Shown: positions 42,599-51,011 of the stretch, in pieces
Numbering within the stretch: position 1 is the stretch's first letter
Layout of the letters: the number at the start of each line of letters is the position of its first letter
Assembly: GCA_036407095.1 (NCBI GenBank)
Contig: DASWZV010000138.1
Coordinates: 26,813-90,812 of the forward strand
Length of the DNA stretch: 64,000 nt
Reading direction: 5' to 3'
Origin: Gp6-AA40 sp036407095
Lineage (GTDB): Bacteria; Acidobacteriota; Vicinamibacteria; Vicinamibacterales; UBA2999
Translations under genes and position numbers: made by a program
Notes under the pieces: model-generated
What the model was told of the DNA's origin: nothing
What the model saw: the letters and a program-made list of their open reading frames with translations, nothing else
Database searches by the model: none

Positions 42599-43327
42599 AT
42601 GGCAGAACTCAGGGTCGGCACACTCGCAAAGCGCACGGGCCTCACGGTTCGAACGCTGCACCATTACGATGAGATCGGACTGCTCTCCCCGTCTGGCCGC
42701 ACCGAGGCAGGGTATCGCCTCTATTCAGACGCCGATGTGCGCCGCCTCGAACGGATCGTCCTGCTGCGCGGGCTCGGCATGCCGCTCGACTCGATCGCGT
42801 CGGCGTTGAAGAGCGATGGTCACGAATTGCTCGAGCTGCTGGAACGCCACTCGTTGGCGATTGATACCGAGATCGAGCAGATGCGCAACGCGCAGTCGCG
42901 GCTCACCGAGTCGATCGCGCAGCTGCGGAGTCATCGAGACCGAAGCATGGAGGATGCGCTGACGCTGATCGAAGCGGTCTCGACCTTCGAGCGGTACTTC
43001 ACCGACGAACAGCGGCAGGTGCTGCGCGCGCGCGCCGATGCGCTCGGACCGGAACGGATTCGACAGGCAGATTCGCAGTGGGTCCGGCTCATTGCGGACG
43101 TCCGGCGCGAGATGGATGCAGGCACGCCGCCCACCGACGTACGCGTCGTCGCGCTGGCGCGCGAGTGGCAGTCGTTGCTCGACGAGTTCACGAACGGCCG
43201 CTTCGACATCGCGCACAGCGCCGGCCGGATGATGCGGTCCGAACCGGCGGCGCGCCAGCGAATGGCGGACATGGGACTGACGGCGCAGGTGATGGACTAC
43301 GTGGCGCAGGCGATGGCGTATCTGTGA
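42599..43327 (+). CDS. MerR-family regulator with C-terminal TipAS drug-sensing domain
   Basis: 242 residues from the ATG at 42599. The N-terminal MerR helix-turn-helix is VGTLAKRTGLTVRTLHHYDEIGLL (residues about 5-28). A wing and a dimerisation coiled coil to about 115 follow. The remainder, about 120-240, resembles the TipAS domain (FERYFTDEQRQVLRARADALG, DAGTPPTDVRVVALAREWQ). TipAS binds thiopeptides and other bulky antibiotics and activates the protein's own promoter. The upstream promoter with a 19-base spacer fits autoregulation. The efflux pump at 38991 and amidase at 40539 are plausible co-regulated genes. Confidence 0.9.
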   Translation: MAELRVGTLAKRTGLTVRTLHHYDEIGLLSPSGRTEAGYRLYSDADVRRLERIVLLRGLGMPLDSIASALKSDGHELLELLERHSLAIDTEIEQMRNAQSRLTESIAQLRSHRDRSMEDALTLIEAVSTFERYFTDEQRQVLRARADALGPERIRQADSQWVRLIADVRREMDAGTPPTDVRVVALAREWQSLLDEFTNGRFDIAHSAGRMMRSEPAARQRMADMGLTAQVMDYVAQAMAYL

Positions 43328-43348
43328 GGCGCGGCTGTGTCGTCAAGG

Positions 43349-43449
43349 CGTTCACGCGGAGAACGCAGAGGTGCAGAGAACGCGGAGGCGACCACCCGTC
43401 GCCGAAGCGCTCCGCGATCTCTACCCCTCGGCGATTTCTGCGTGAAAAC
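43349..43449. repeat. Composite palindromic element, ACGCAGAG-type, copy 1
   Basis: The arms at 43349-43388 and 43410-43449 are inverted copies of a CGTTCACGCAGAGA-like sequence with several mismatches. They match the arms of the element at 49683-49915. It lies in the convergent junction after the MerR gene, followed by three REP hairpins. Confidence 0.82.
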
Positions 43450-43458
43450 GTTTACACG

Positions 43459-43744
43459 GTCCGGCTGAAGCCGGACACTACGTCTGCTGGTGGTGAAAGC
43501 ACTTGGGTTCGGAAGCGCGTTGCTCATCGAGCGGGTGGCGCCGGGTGCGGCATCCCCGCTCGCCGCGCAGGCGCCTGCTCCGTGATCCTTCTTTCGGTAC
43601 CCGTGATCGTTCTTTTGGCGCCGAGGACGAGCGGGGAGACCCGGCGACAGGACCCGAGAGAAGAAATGCTCATTGACGAACCTAAGTACGGTCCGGCTAA
43701 AGCCGGACGCTACGTTTGCGGGTCCGCCTGAGGGCGGACACTAC
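43459..43744 (-). repeat. Three GTAG-headed REP hairpins in one orientation
   Basis: Copies at 43459-43481 (stem GTCCGGC), 43691-43713 (stem GTCCGGC) and 43722-43744 (stem GTCCGCC) all end in CTAC on the plus strand, that is, GTAG heads on the minus strand. The third has a paired change in the stem relative to the others. The roughly 210 bases between copies 1 and 2 contain no supported gene. Confidence 0.87.
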
Positions 43745-43748
43745 GTAC

Positions 43749-45215
43749 TCAATTCGTGGCGGTCGCGACGCCTTTCGCCTTGATAGTCTTCACCATCTGC
43801 GCGTAAGGCTCGATGACGCCGTGTACGGGCACATCGCGATCGACTTTGAGCTTTCTCTTTTCGACGTTGGCCAGCACGTTCTCGCCCCACGGGTGCTGCT
43901 GCCAGGTCGCATCGTAGAGATCCGCCTGCACGAGCAGACGCTGGCGCGGCACGTAGGCAAAGAGGTTCGTCCCCTCGCGCGGGTTGTCGAGCAGGTGATA
44001 GAGCTGCACCTCCATCGACTTGTCCTTGAGCGTCAACTCGTCGTCGACGAACTGGAAATTGGCGGCCCGCGGGTTCTTCTGCAGAGCATCGGGCTCAATG
44101 GTGTGAGGCCGCGCGAGCAGATCCTTGAAGAATGCTTCGTTGTCGCGGTGAGTCACGATCGTCAGCCCCTCGGCCACGGCGACACGCAGGCCGCCGGAGT
44201 GGTCGAAGTGATGGTGCGACACGATCGCGGTGGTGAGCGGCTTCGTGCTGAGCGTGCGCGCCTTGTCGATCACCGCCTTCGATCGAGCCTCGTTGAGCGG
44301 CACCTCGTAGAGCACCAGGTGATCGTCGAACTCGAAGACGATGCTGCGGTGGTTGCCCGATCCGGCCAGCCACCAGATGCCTTTCGCAACCGGCTCCGCG
44401 GTTACCGTGACTGGCGGCGACACCGGCAGGGCCGCCTCTCGCACGCTCTGGGAGGCCGCCAGGTTGCCGACGTCACCATCGACCGCGTTCTTCGAGACCC
44501 GCAGATCGAACTGCAGGTACTTGTCCATCATCGTCGTGAGGCGACGCGGCAGCTTCAGACCGCTTACGTCCTGATAGTCCGCGAACGAGGTGACGATCGC
44601 GACATCACCCATGTTCGCGTTGTCACTCATGTAGGTCACCTGCGACGGCAGATGCGTCGTGCGATCGACGGCAAGCGTCAGCATGTCGCCCGCCGCGGTA
44701 GTGACATCGACGCGATCGACTGCGCCGTCCGCACGGACGTTCGCCAGCTTCGCGCCCGGGTCGAGCGCCGCGAGCATGATGGTGATCGGGTGCTGGAGCA
44801 GGTCGAGCCGTCGGTCGCGCGCAGCCGCCAATCCCGCACGTGTCATCGCGCCGTCCGGCGCCACGTTGTAGGCGGTGTCGCCGTCGAGCCCCTGCGTCAG
44901 CTGCTGCGTCGTCGCGCCGGCAAACAGAAACTGCGCCTCACGCCGCTGACGAACACGAGTACGCCCGTTCGGAAGATCGATCGCCCGGCTGTACTCGGTG
45001 ACCTTCCAGACCGGGAGCTCGTCGTTCGGCATCCGGTTCTGGCCTGCATTGGGTGCACTTCCGCTGCCCTCGATGGTGAGCGTCTTCAGCGCACGAATCC
45101 GGTCGGCGCCGCCAAGCGCGGCCGCCGCCTCGTCGACGATCTTGCGCTCGGGAGGCGTCGACGCACAGGCGCCGATGAAGACGGTCGTGATGACGAACGC
45201 AGCGATGCGGTTCAT
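43749..45215 (-). CDS. Metallo-beta-lactamase-fold lipoprotein
   Basis: 488 residues. The start at 45215 has GGAG upstream and opens a lipoprotein signal with lipobox FIGAC (C17). The N-terminal half is beta-rich with a lipoprotein-carrier-like look. The C-terminal half carries the metallo-beta-lactamase motif HHHFDHSGG. Proteins of this layout occur in many soil bacteria and their substrate is not known; hydrolase activity is inferred. It is the last gene of the minus-strand group that includes the molybdenum hydroxylase, but a REP hairpin (45234-45257) separates it from the monooxygenase gene. Confidence 0.87.
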   Translation of the reverse strand: MNRIAAFVITTVFIGACASTPPERKIVDEAAAALGGADRIRALKTLTIEGSGSAPNAGQNRMPNDELPVWKVTEYSRAIDLPNGRTRVRQRREAQFLFAGATTQQLTQGLDGDTAYNVAPDGAMTRAGLAAARDRRLDLLQHPITIMLAALDPGAKLANVRADGAVDRVDVTTAAGDMLTLAVDRTTHLPSQVTYMSDNANMGDVAIVTSFADYQDVSGLKLPRRLTTMMDKYLQFDLRVSKNAVDGDVGNLAASQSVREAALPVSPPVTVTAEPVAKGIWWLAGSGNHRSIVFEFDDHLVLYEVPLNEARSKAVIDKARTLSTKPLTTAIVSHHHFDHSGGLRVAVAEGLTIVTHRDNEAFFKDLLARPHTIEPDALQKNPRAANFQFVDDELTLKDKSMEVQLYHLLDNPREGTNLFAYVPRQRLLVQADLYDATWQQHPWGENVLANVEKRKLKVDRDVPVHGVIEPYAQMVKTIKAKGVATATN

Positions 45216-45233
45216 GAAAGAGCTCCGTGTTCC

Positions 45234-45257
45234 GGGCCGCCTGAAGGCGGCCCCTAC
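45234..45257 (-). repeat. GTAG-headed REP hairpin (GGGCCGCC stem)
   Basis: Minus-strand GTAG followed by stem GGGCCGCC/GGCGGCCC with loop TTCA. It lies in the 48-base gap between the flavin monooxygenase stop and the metallo-beta-lactamase start. Confidence 0.87.
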
Positions 45258-45263
45258 GTACAT

Positions 45264-46853
45264 TCAGGTGCGCATCAGAACGGCGCGTAACGCCGACCTG
45301 ACCGCACCGAGCGGGTCGTTCTGAATACTCTTGGATCGCCACGCGACGAACCCGTCCGGGCGCACGAGTGTCGCGCCGTCTGCCGTCAGTCCATAGGCCA
45401 TTGGAAACCGCTCGTCGTCAATGATGTACGCATCGAGCTCGAGCCCGGCTACTTCCAGTGCGGCCGCGCGCGCGGCCGGAACCCACGCCTCACCCGCAGG
45501 GGGCGTCAGTACTGTGAACGACCGGCCGTAGAGATCGAGCGTGGAGATCTTCCTGCCGTCATGCTGGATCCACAGGTGCGGCGCTCTCGAGCCGGGACGG
45601 CCGAACGATTCGTGGGGATCCTCATGCCCCCGATCCAGATCGTCTTCAGCGATGACGGCCGGCGAGCGATACAAGTACCCCACTTCGATGTTGAAGTCGT
45701 TGGCGAGCGGCTGATAGTCCTTCGCTCCGAGATAGGTCGCCGATCGAGTCACGTACCGGGTGTAGGCCTGTTCGACGGTGAACTTCGATGCCGGCCGCCG
45801 CTCGTCGTCGTAGGTCTCGAGCAGCGCCGGACCTGCGACTCCCTTCAGCACCAGCGCCAGCTTCCACGCGAGGTTGTGCCCATCATGAATCCCGGTGTTG
45901 CCGCCAAAGCCGCCATTGGGAGGCATCAGGTGCGCGGCATCGCCCGCGATGAAGACCCGACCATTGCCGAATCGCCGGGCCACGTCAGAGGTGGCACGCC
46001 ACCGCGCGACCCCATCGATCGTCACCGGCAGGTCGGGCACACCCGCACCCGCGCGCACCAGCTCGATGAGCCGCGACTCGCGTACGTCGTTGGCCGGACT
46101 CGCGGCTTCTGGCCGCGACGTATCGCCGACGGTGTTGACGACGAGAAAGCCTGAGTTGCCGTCCTTGTCCATGCGATAGAAACCGGAGAGTTCGGCGTTC
46201 TTCACATAGATGACGCTCAGCGCCTTGCCGACGACGTAGTTCGCGAGCGGCGCGTGGAAGTAGATCGTGATGGCGTTCGAGAAAACGCCGCGGCCGTCGA
46301 ACTCGATACCGAGCAGCTCACGGACCCTGCTGTGCGCGCCATCGGTGCCGATCAGGTACTTCGCGCGAATCTGCTGCTCACGGCCCGAGGCAACCTCCTT
46401 TACCGTGGCGGTGACGCCGTCCCCGTCTTGTGCGAGGCCGATGACTTCATGCCCCTCGATGACGCGTGCGCCCGCCGTCTTCGCGCGCGCGCGCAGGATC
46501 GGCTCGAGGCCGGGCTGCGTCACGAAGAGACGCCGGCACGGGCTGAGCGCGTCCACCCCTTCGTTGAGGCTCGGGATGAGGCCGGCCAGCTGCGTGCCCG
46601 CGAGCGTGTCCATCAGCACCACCGCGCCCTCGGGCTCGAACTCCTTCAGCGACTGCTCGCGGACCTGATCCTCGATGCCGGCGGCCCTGAACATCTCGAT
46701 CGTCCGCATGTGGAAGAACGCCGCCCGCGGAACGGGAGATCCGCCGACGAGTCGCTCGACGGCGAGCGATGCGATCCCATGCTGCGCGAGGAACATCGCC
46801 GTCGACAGCCCGACGAGCCCCCCACCGGCGAAGAGGACGGGTACTTCGTCCAT
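45264..46853 (-). CDS. FAD-dependent monooxygenase (phenol hydroxylase/TfdB type)
   Basis: 529 residues from the ATG at 46853; the nine residues of possible upstream extension are translated REP hairpin and are rejected. The nucleotide-binding motif is VLFAGGGLVGLSTA. The flavin-contact motif is YLIGTDGAHSRVR and the second FAD motif is VFIAGDAAHLMPPNGGFGGNTGIHDGHNLAW. A thioredoxin-like C-terminal region is suggested (VPAARAAALEVAG). It hydroxylates an aromatic substrate using NAD(P)H and oxygen. It follows a molybdenum hydroxylase, so stepwise hydroxylation of one aromatic compound is a reasonable inference. Confidence 0.9.
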   Translation of the reverse strand: MDEVPVLFAGGGLVGLSTAMFLAQHGIASLAVERLVGGSPVPRAAFFHMRTIEMFRAAGIEDQVREQSLKEFEPEGAVVLMDTLAGTQLAGLIPSLNEGVDALSPCRRLFVTQPGLEPILRARAKTAGARVIEGHEVIGLAQDGDGVTATVKEVASGREQQIRAKYLIGTDGAHSRVRELLGIEFDGRGVFSNAITIYFHAPLANYVVGKALSVIYVKNAELSGFYRMDKDGNSGFLVVNTVGDTSRPEAASPANDVRESRLIELVRAGAGVPDLPVTIDGVARWRATSDVARRFGNGRVFIAGDAAHLMPPNGGFGGNTGIHDGHNLAWKLALVLKGVAGPALLETYDDERRPASKFTVEQAYTRYVTRSATYLGAKDYQPLANDFNIEVGYLYRSPAVIAEDDLDRGHEDPHESFGRPGSRAPHLWIQHDGRKISTLDLYGRSFTVLTPPAGEAWVPAARAAALEVAGLELDAYIIDDERFPMAYGLTADGATLVRPDGFVAWRSKSIQNDPLGAVRSALRAVLMRT

Positions 46854-46860
46854 GACATCG

Positions 46861-46883
46861 GTCCGGCTGAAGCCGGACACTAC
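46861..46883 (-). repeat. GTAG-headed REP hairpin supplying a stop codon
   Basis: Minus-strand GTAG at 46880-46883, then stem GTCCGGC/GCCGGAC with loop TTCA. The TAG of the head is the stop codon of the molybdopterin subunit gene. The hairpin ends eight bases before the flavin monooxygenase ATG, so it occupies the place of a ribosome site. Confidence 0.88.
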
Positions 46884-49120
46884 GTACGCCTCGTCGAAGC
46901 CGCGAGCGCCGCACGCACCCGCGCGGGTGTGAACGGCGCGGTACGGAGCCTCGCGCCGGTCGCATCGAACACGGCGTTGGCAAGTGCGGCAGCCACCGGC
47001 GCGGTCGCGGCTTCGCCCGCGCCAAGCAACGGCTGATCCGGCCGATCGAGCAGGATGACGTCGATCGCCGGCGCCTCCGGGAACGTCAGCACCGGATAGC
47101 TGCCCCAGTCGACGCTCGTGACACGTGAACGATCGAACGTGGTTTCTTCATGAAGGGCGCGACTGAGCGTCTGGACGATGCAGCCTTCGACCTGGTTCCT
47201 CAACGCATCGGGATTCACGATCAGACCGCAGTCATGGGCGCATACGACGCGCCGCACTGTGATGCTACCGCTTGCCGGATCGACCGCGACATCCATCGCG
47301 ATGGCGACATAGTTCTCCGCCTGTTTGTAGCGTGCATACGCCATCCCCCGTCCGACGACCAGGCTGCCCTGTTTCGCCTGTGGATTCGGTGATACACGCG
47401 GCTGCCAGCCGATTCTCTCGGTGGCACGGTGGATGACCTCGACCGCCCGCGGATCGGTCAGCCGGCTGAGACGGAATTCCACCGGATCCGATCCGATCGC
47501 GTATGCGATTTCGTCGGTGAACGACTCCACCGCGAACACGTTGGCGATCTTCCCGGGCGCACGGAGATTCGAGATCGGAAGCGGCGACTCCTTCAACGAG
47601 TGCACGACGACGCTGACGGCGTCTGCCGCGTATGGAGGATCGCCGTTCTGCGAGAGCAAGCCGGCGTTGCGTCCGTTGTCCTGCTGAAGACCGGCCGCTT
47701 CGGCCGCGAGCAGCGCGCGGGCGCCGGGCATCTGCATCGGCAGCCACATCTGGTTGTCCCAGGCGACGATGCGTCCGCTTGCATCGAGGCCGGCGCGCAG
47801 GTCCAGCAACTGCTGCGGCCCCTTTGGATCCCAGGCGAGTTCATCCTGCCGCGACCACTGCACCCGCACGGGCTGGCCGAGCGTCTTCGAGAGCAGCACC
47901 GCATCGGCGGCCACGTGATCGCTTCCGTTGGTGCCGTACGAGCCCGACCCTTCAGCGAAGATCACTCGCACTTTCCCCGCGGGCAGGCCGAACACGCGTG
48001 TGAGGTTGTTGCGCAGGCCGTGCGTCCCCTGCGACGCGGACCACACCGTCGTCGTGCCATCGGCCTCGACGTCGGCCACCGAGCACGACGGTCCCAGCGA
48101 GGCGTGGCTCTGCATCGGCCAGAAGTAGCTCGCCGAGAGCGTCCTCGATGCTCCTTGAAGTGCGCCGCGCACGTCGCCCTTGTTCACGACCATCTGATCG
48201 CGATCGAGTGCGCCGTCGCGCGCCCATCGATCGAGCCCGTCGCTTCCTGGCAGACGTGGTGCTTCGCTCCACGTCGCCTTCAACGCAGACGCCCCTTTCA
48301 CCGCGGCCCACTCCCCCTTCGCCACGACCGCGAGGAAATTCCCCACGCGCACCGCCCGCGCATCGGGAATGCCGTTCAGCGACGAGTCATCGACGGCGGT
48401 CAGCGTCGCGCCGACCGAAGGCGGACGTACGACGCGCGCATGCAGCATGCCTGGAACCTTGACGTCGTGCACGTAGGGATGGCGTGCGGCGGTCTTCGCC
48501 GGCACGTCGGGACGCAGCAGCGGCTTGCCGACCACGTTGTACTGCGCTGGCGATCGCAGCGGCGCCCTGGCATCGACCTTCACCGAGAATCGGCGATCGC
48601 CGATCAGGTCACCGACCTTGACACCCGCACCGCCCGAGAGCGGCCGCACCTCGCCATCGACGATGGTCAGATCGGAAGCCGGTCGATTGAGCCGGGTCGC
48701 ACCGATCGCGAGCAGCGCCTGCCGGGCAGTCGCCGCGGCCTGACGGATCTCGGCACCACCTCGAGTCAGACCCGTGCTGCCGCCGGTGCCACCCTGATCG
48801 GGACAGATGCCGGTGTCGCCATCGATCACGGTGATGCGTGCCGCCGGCATGCCGAGTTCTTCCGCCGTCATCTGCGCAACGGCGATGCGCAGTCCTGTTC
48901 CGACGTCGACTTTGCCGCTGTAGATCGTCGCCGTTCCATCGGCGTGAATGGCAATGAAGCTGTCGACCTCCGCCGGGTCGAGTGGTTTATCCAGAGGCTT
49001 GCCGACCGGCGTTTGCGCGCAAAGCTGCTCGGGCCGAATGCTGCTGAACGTGAAGCTGACCACGAGTGCGCCGCCGGCTTTGAGCAGGTCACGCCGCGAG
49101 AGCGGGAGGAGTGTACGCAT
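46880..49120 (-). CDS. Molybdopterin-binding subunit of an IorAB-type hydroxylase
   Basis: 746 residues. The Tat signal is plain (SRRDLLKAGGALVVSF) and the start at 49120 has GAGGAG. It has the domain arrangement of isoquinoline 1-oxidoreductase beta subunits, with early FIAIHADGTATIYSGKVDVGTG and later the SYGTNGSDHVAADAVLLS and PLLGAGEAATAPVAAALANAVF segments. Near the end, GAGEAA carries the glutamate that acts as base in xanthine-oxidase-family enzymes. It would hydroxylate an N-heterocycle or an aldehyde outside the cytoplasm. The 2Fe-2S partner lies 12 bases upstream. No FAD subunit is present, as usual for this type. Confidence 0.92.
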   Translation of the reverse strand: MRTLLPLSRRDLLKAGGALVVSFTFSSIRPEQLCAQTPVGKPLDKPLDPAEVDSFIAIHADGTATIYSGKVDVGTGLRIAVAQMTAEELGMPAARITVIDGDTGICPDQGGTGGSTGLTRGGAEIRQAAATARQALLAIGATRLNRPASDLTIVDGEVRPLSGGAGVKVGDLIGDRRFSVKVDARAPLRSPAQYNVVGKPLLRPDVPAKTAARHPYVHDVKVPGMLHARVVRPPSVGATLTAVDDSSLNGIPDARAVRVGNFLAVVAKGEWAAVKGASALKATWSEAPRLPGSDGLDRWARDGALDRDQMVVNKGDVRGALQGASRTLSASYFWPMQSHASLGPSCSVADVEADGTTTVWSASQGTHGLRNNLTRVFGLPAGKVRVIFAEGSGSYGTNGSDHVAADAVLLSKTLGQPVRVQWSRQDELAWDPKGPQQLLDLRAGLDASGRIVAWDNQMWLPMQMPGARALLAAEAAGLQQDNGRNAGLLSQNGDPPYAADAVSVVVHSLKESPLPISNLRAPGKIANVFAVESFTDEIAYAIGSDPVEFRLSRLTDPRAVEVIHRATERIGWQPRVSPNPQAKQGSLVVGRGMAYARYKQAENYVAIAMDVAVDPASGSITVRRVVCAHDCGLIVNPDALRNQVEGCIVQTLSRALHEETTFDRSRVTSVDWGSYPVLTFPEAPAIDVILLDRPDQPLLGAGEAATAPVAAALANAVFDATGARLRTAPFTPARVRAALAASTRRT

Positions 49121-49132
49121 CGTTCTACTCCT

Positions 49133-49594
49133 CTACGCCTGCGACGCGCGCATCACGGCGCGCAGGATGCGGGTGTGCGTGCCACAGCGACAGATGTGAC
49201 CGGCAAGCGCCCGCCTCGCCTGATCGAGCGTCGGCCTCGGCGTGCGCGTGAGCAGGGCGCGTGTCGCCATGATCATCCCGTTGGTGCAATACCCGCACTG
49301 CGCGGCCTGCTCGGCGATGAACGCCGCCTGCACTTTGTCAGGTGATTCGAGGCTCCCCGTCCCTTCGAGCGTCATCACCGTGCGATCGCTCACGCGGCTC
49401 ACCGGTGTCGTGCACGACCGGATGGACGCACCGTCGACATGCACGGTACACGCGCCGCATTGGCCAAGCCCGCAGCCGAACTTCGGTCCGTGCACATCGA
49501 GCGCGTCACGCAGCACGTACAGCAGCGGCTGGTCGGGATCCCATGAATCGACGGACACCGGTTTGCCGTTCAGCCGGAATCGATAAGTGGGCAC
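49133..49594 (-). CDS. 2Fe-2S subunit of an IorAB-type hydroxylase
   Basis: 153 residues if the GTG at 49594 is the start; GAGG lies upstream. A longer frame to 49693 runs into repeat DNA. Eight cysteine ligands are present: C41, C46, C49, C61 (plant-type cluster, CGLGQCGAC) and C100, C103, C135, C137 (CGYC, CRC). It passes electrons from the molybdenum site to an outside acceptor. It is the first gene of the hydroxylase operon. Its upstream gap contains a large composite palindrome. Confidence 0.93.
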   Translation of the reverse strand: MPTYRFRLNGKPVSVDSWDPDQPLLYVLRDALDVHGPKFGCGLGQCGACTVHVDGASIRSCTTPVSRVSDRTVMTLEGTGSLESPDKVQAAFIAEQAAQCGYCTNGMIMATRALLTRTPRPTLDQARRALAGHICRCGTHTRILRAVMRASQA

Positions 49595-49682
49595 CGCGAT
49601 ATTGATCCTCGAAGCGGGGAAGAATTCAATCCCGAATGTTGAGGATGCGTGGAGACGGAGGAGGCGGCGGGGAACGCGGAGA

Positions 49683-49915
49683 AGAACGTTCACGCAGAGA
49701 TCGCAGAGGTGCAGAGATCGCGGAGGCGACGGTGGACGCCGGCCGTTCCGGCCGGCGTATGGATCGAGAGGAAGCGGCGACTACGAACGCCCGCTGTCAT
49801 CTGGAGGCGCTCGTAGTCGTCGCTTCCTCTCAATCCATCCCGCGCGCAGCGCGGGCCACCGTCGCCGCAGCCTCTGCGTTCTCGGCACCTCGGCGATCTC
49901 GGCGTGAACGCTTTT
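49683..49915. repeat. Composite palindromic element, ACGCAGAG-type, copy 2
   Basis: The outer arms are at about 49683-49735 and 49856-49915. An inner unique inverted repeat lies at 49759-49791 and 49806-49838 (30 of 33 match). Between them is a perfect 9-base GC hairpin at 49737-49757 and another near 49839-49855. It lies in the divergent gap between the hydroxylase operon and the YncE-like gene. The rest of the gap, to 49962, holds the TATACT box at 49924. Confidence 0.87.
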
Positions 49916-49923
49916 TACAGGGG

Positions 49924-49929
49924 TATACT
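49924..49929 (+). promoter_or_regulatory. Possible -10 box of the YncE-like gene
   Basis: TATACT at 49924-49929 lies 33 bases before the ATG at 49963, just outside the composite palindrome. I see no good -35 hexamer at the right distance. The ribosome site AAGGAG follows at 49949-49954. Confidence 0.4.
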
Positions 49930-49962
49930 GCCCACTCGGACAGGGTCAAGGAGCAAACCTTT

Positions 49963-50973
49963 ATGACGAGATCGTTGTTGACCGCATTCCTGTCGGTGGT
50001 GACTCTGTCCGTTGGCCTGATCGCCGACGCGAATCACCCGACCGGCACGAAAGGGCTGCTTCTCATCGACAAGCTGGGCAGCACGATTCGCTTCTTCGAT
50101 CCCACGACGTTCAAGGAGCGATCGAGCATCAAGGTTGCGACCAACCCGCACGACTTCGTGTTATCGGCGGATCGCAAGACCGCCTACGTGCCGCTCTACG
50201 GCGACGGGGTCTACGGGCGCAATCCGAATCCGGGCCACGAAGTGCTCATCGTCGACATGGACGCGGCGAAGGTGGTCGGGTCGGTGGATGTTTCCCCGTA
50301 TCGCGCGCCGCACGGCATCCAGATCGACAACAGTGGGACGGTCTACGTCACCAGCGATCTCGACCGCAAGCTGCTGGTGATCGATCCGAAGGCGCGGAAG
50401 ATGGTGAAAGCGATCGACACCGACGGCACGACGCACTGGATCGGGATCCTGCCGAACGGCAGCAAAATCTACGCGACGAACAAGAACGACGGCCCCTTCA
50501 TCAGCGTCATCGACGTCAAAGCCGGCAAGCTCGTCTCGAAGATCGATGTCCCCGGCGGCACGCAAGGGATCGCCGTGTCGCCCGACGGCAAGCAGGTGAT
50601 CGTCATGGCATCGGCCAACTCGACGGCGCTGGTGATCGATCCGGCAACGGACAAGATCATCGATCGCATCACGCTGAAGGATCAGAAGGGCGGCGCTTAC
50701 AAGGTCTACTACAGCCCCGACGGCAAGTATCTGCTGACGATGAACCTCGGCTCGACGTTCATCAACATCTTCGACGCCAAAGATCTCCACGCCCCGCAGC
50801 GGACGGCGACCGTCGGCAAGGATCCAATGGGCATGGCGTTCTCGGCCGATGGCAAGACGCTGCTCGTCGCCAATCACGGCGATGGCAGTGTCTCGGTCAT
50901 CGATCTCGTGAAGATGGAAGCGGTCAGCACGTTCCCGGCGGGCACGGGGATTGAGACGCTGACCTACTACTGA
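49963..50973 (+). CDS. YncE-like secreted beta-propeller protein
   Basis: 336 residues. The start at 49963 has AAGGAG and begins a signal peptide (LLTAFLSVVTLSVGLIAD). The body is a seven-bladed propeller with repeating SPDGK and VIDP units (VSPDGKQVIVMASANSTALVIDP, FSADGKTLLVANHGDGSVSVIDL). No quinone-binding residues are evident. YncE-type proteins bind DNA or unknown periplasmic ligands in other bacteria; here the role is open. It converges on the gene ending at 51012 across a 38-base gap filled by one REP. Confidence 0.88.
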   Translation: MTRSLLTAFLSVVTLSVGLIADANHPTGTKGLLLIDKLGSTIRFFDPTTFKERSSIKVATNPHDFVLSADRKTAYVPLYGDGVYGRNPNPGHEVLIVDMDAAKVVGSVDVSPYRAPHGIQIDNSGTVYVTSDLDRKLLVIDPKARKMVKAIDTDGTTHWIGILPNGSKIYATNKNDGPFISVIDVKAGKLVSKIDVPGGTQGIAVSPDGKQVIVMASANSTALVIDPATDKIIDRITLKDQKGGAYKVYYSPDGKYLLTMNLGSTFINIFDAKDLHAPQRTATVGKDPMGMAFSADGKTLLVANHGDGSVSVIDLVKMEAVSTFPAGTGIETLTYY

Positions 50974-50977
50974 CCCG

Positions 50978-51001
50978 CGGAGGCTGAAGCCTCCGCTCTA
51001 C
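50978..51001 (-). repeat. GTAG-headed REP hairpin (CGGAGGC stem)
   Basis: Minus-strand GTAG, AG, stem CGGAGGC/GCCTCCG, loop TTCA. It makes up most of the 38-base gap between two convergent stop codons. Confidence 0.88.
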
Positions 51002-51011
51002 GTTTGGCGGT

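Noticed and set aside
46854..46880. Nine extra N-terminal residues of the flavin monooxygenase
   Set aside because: They are encoded by a REP hairpin; the FAD-binding motif starts normally soon after the ATG at 46853.
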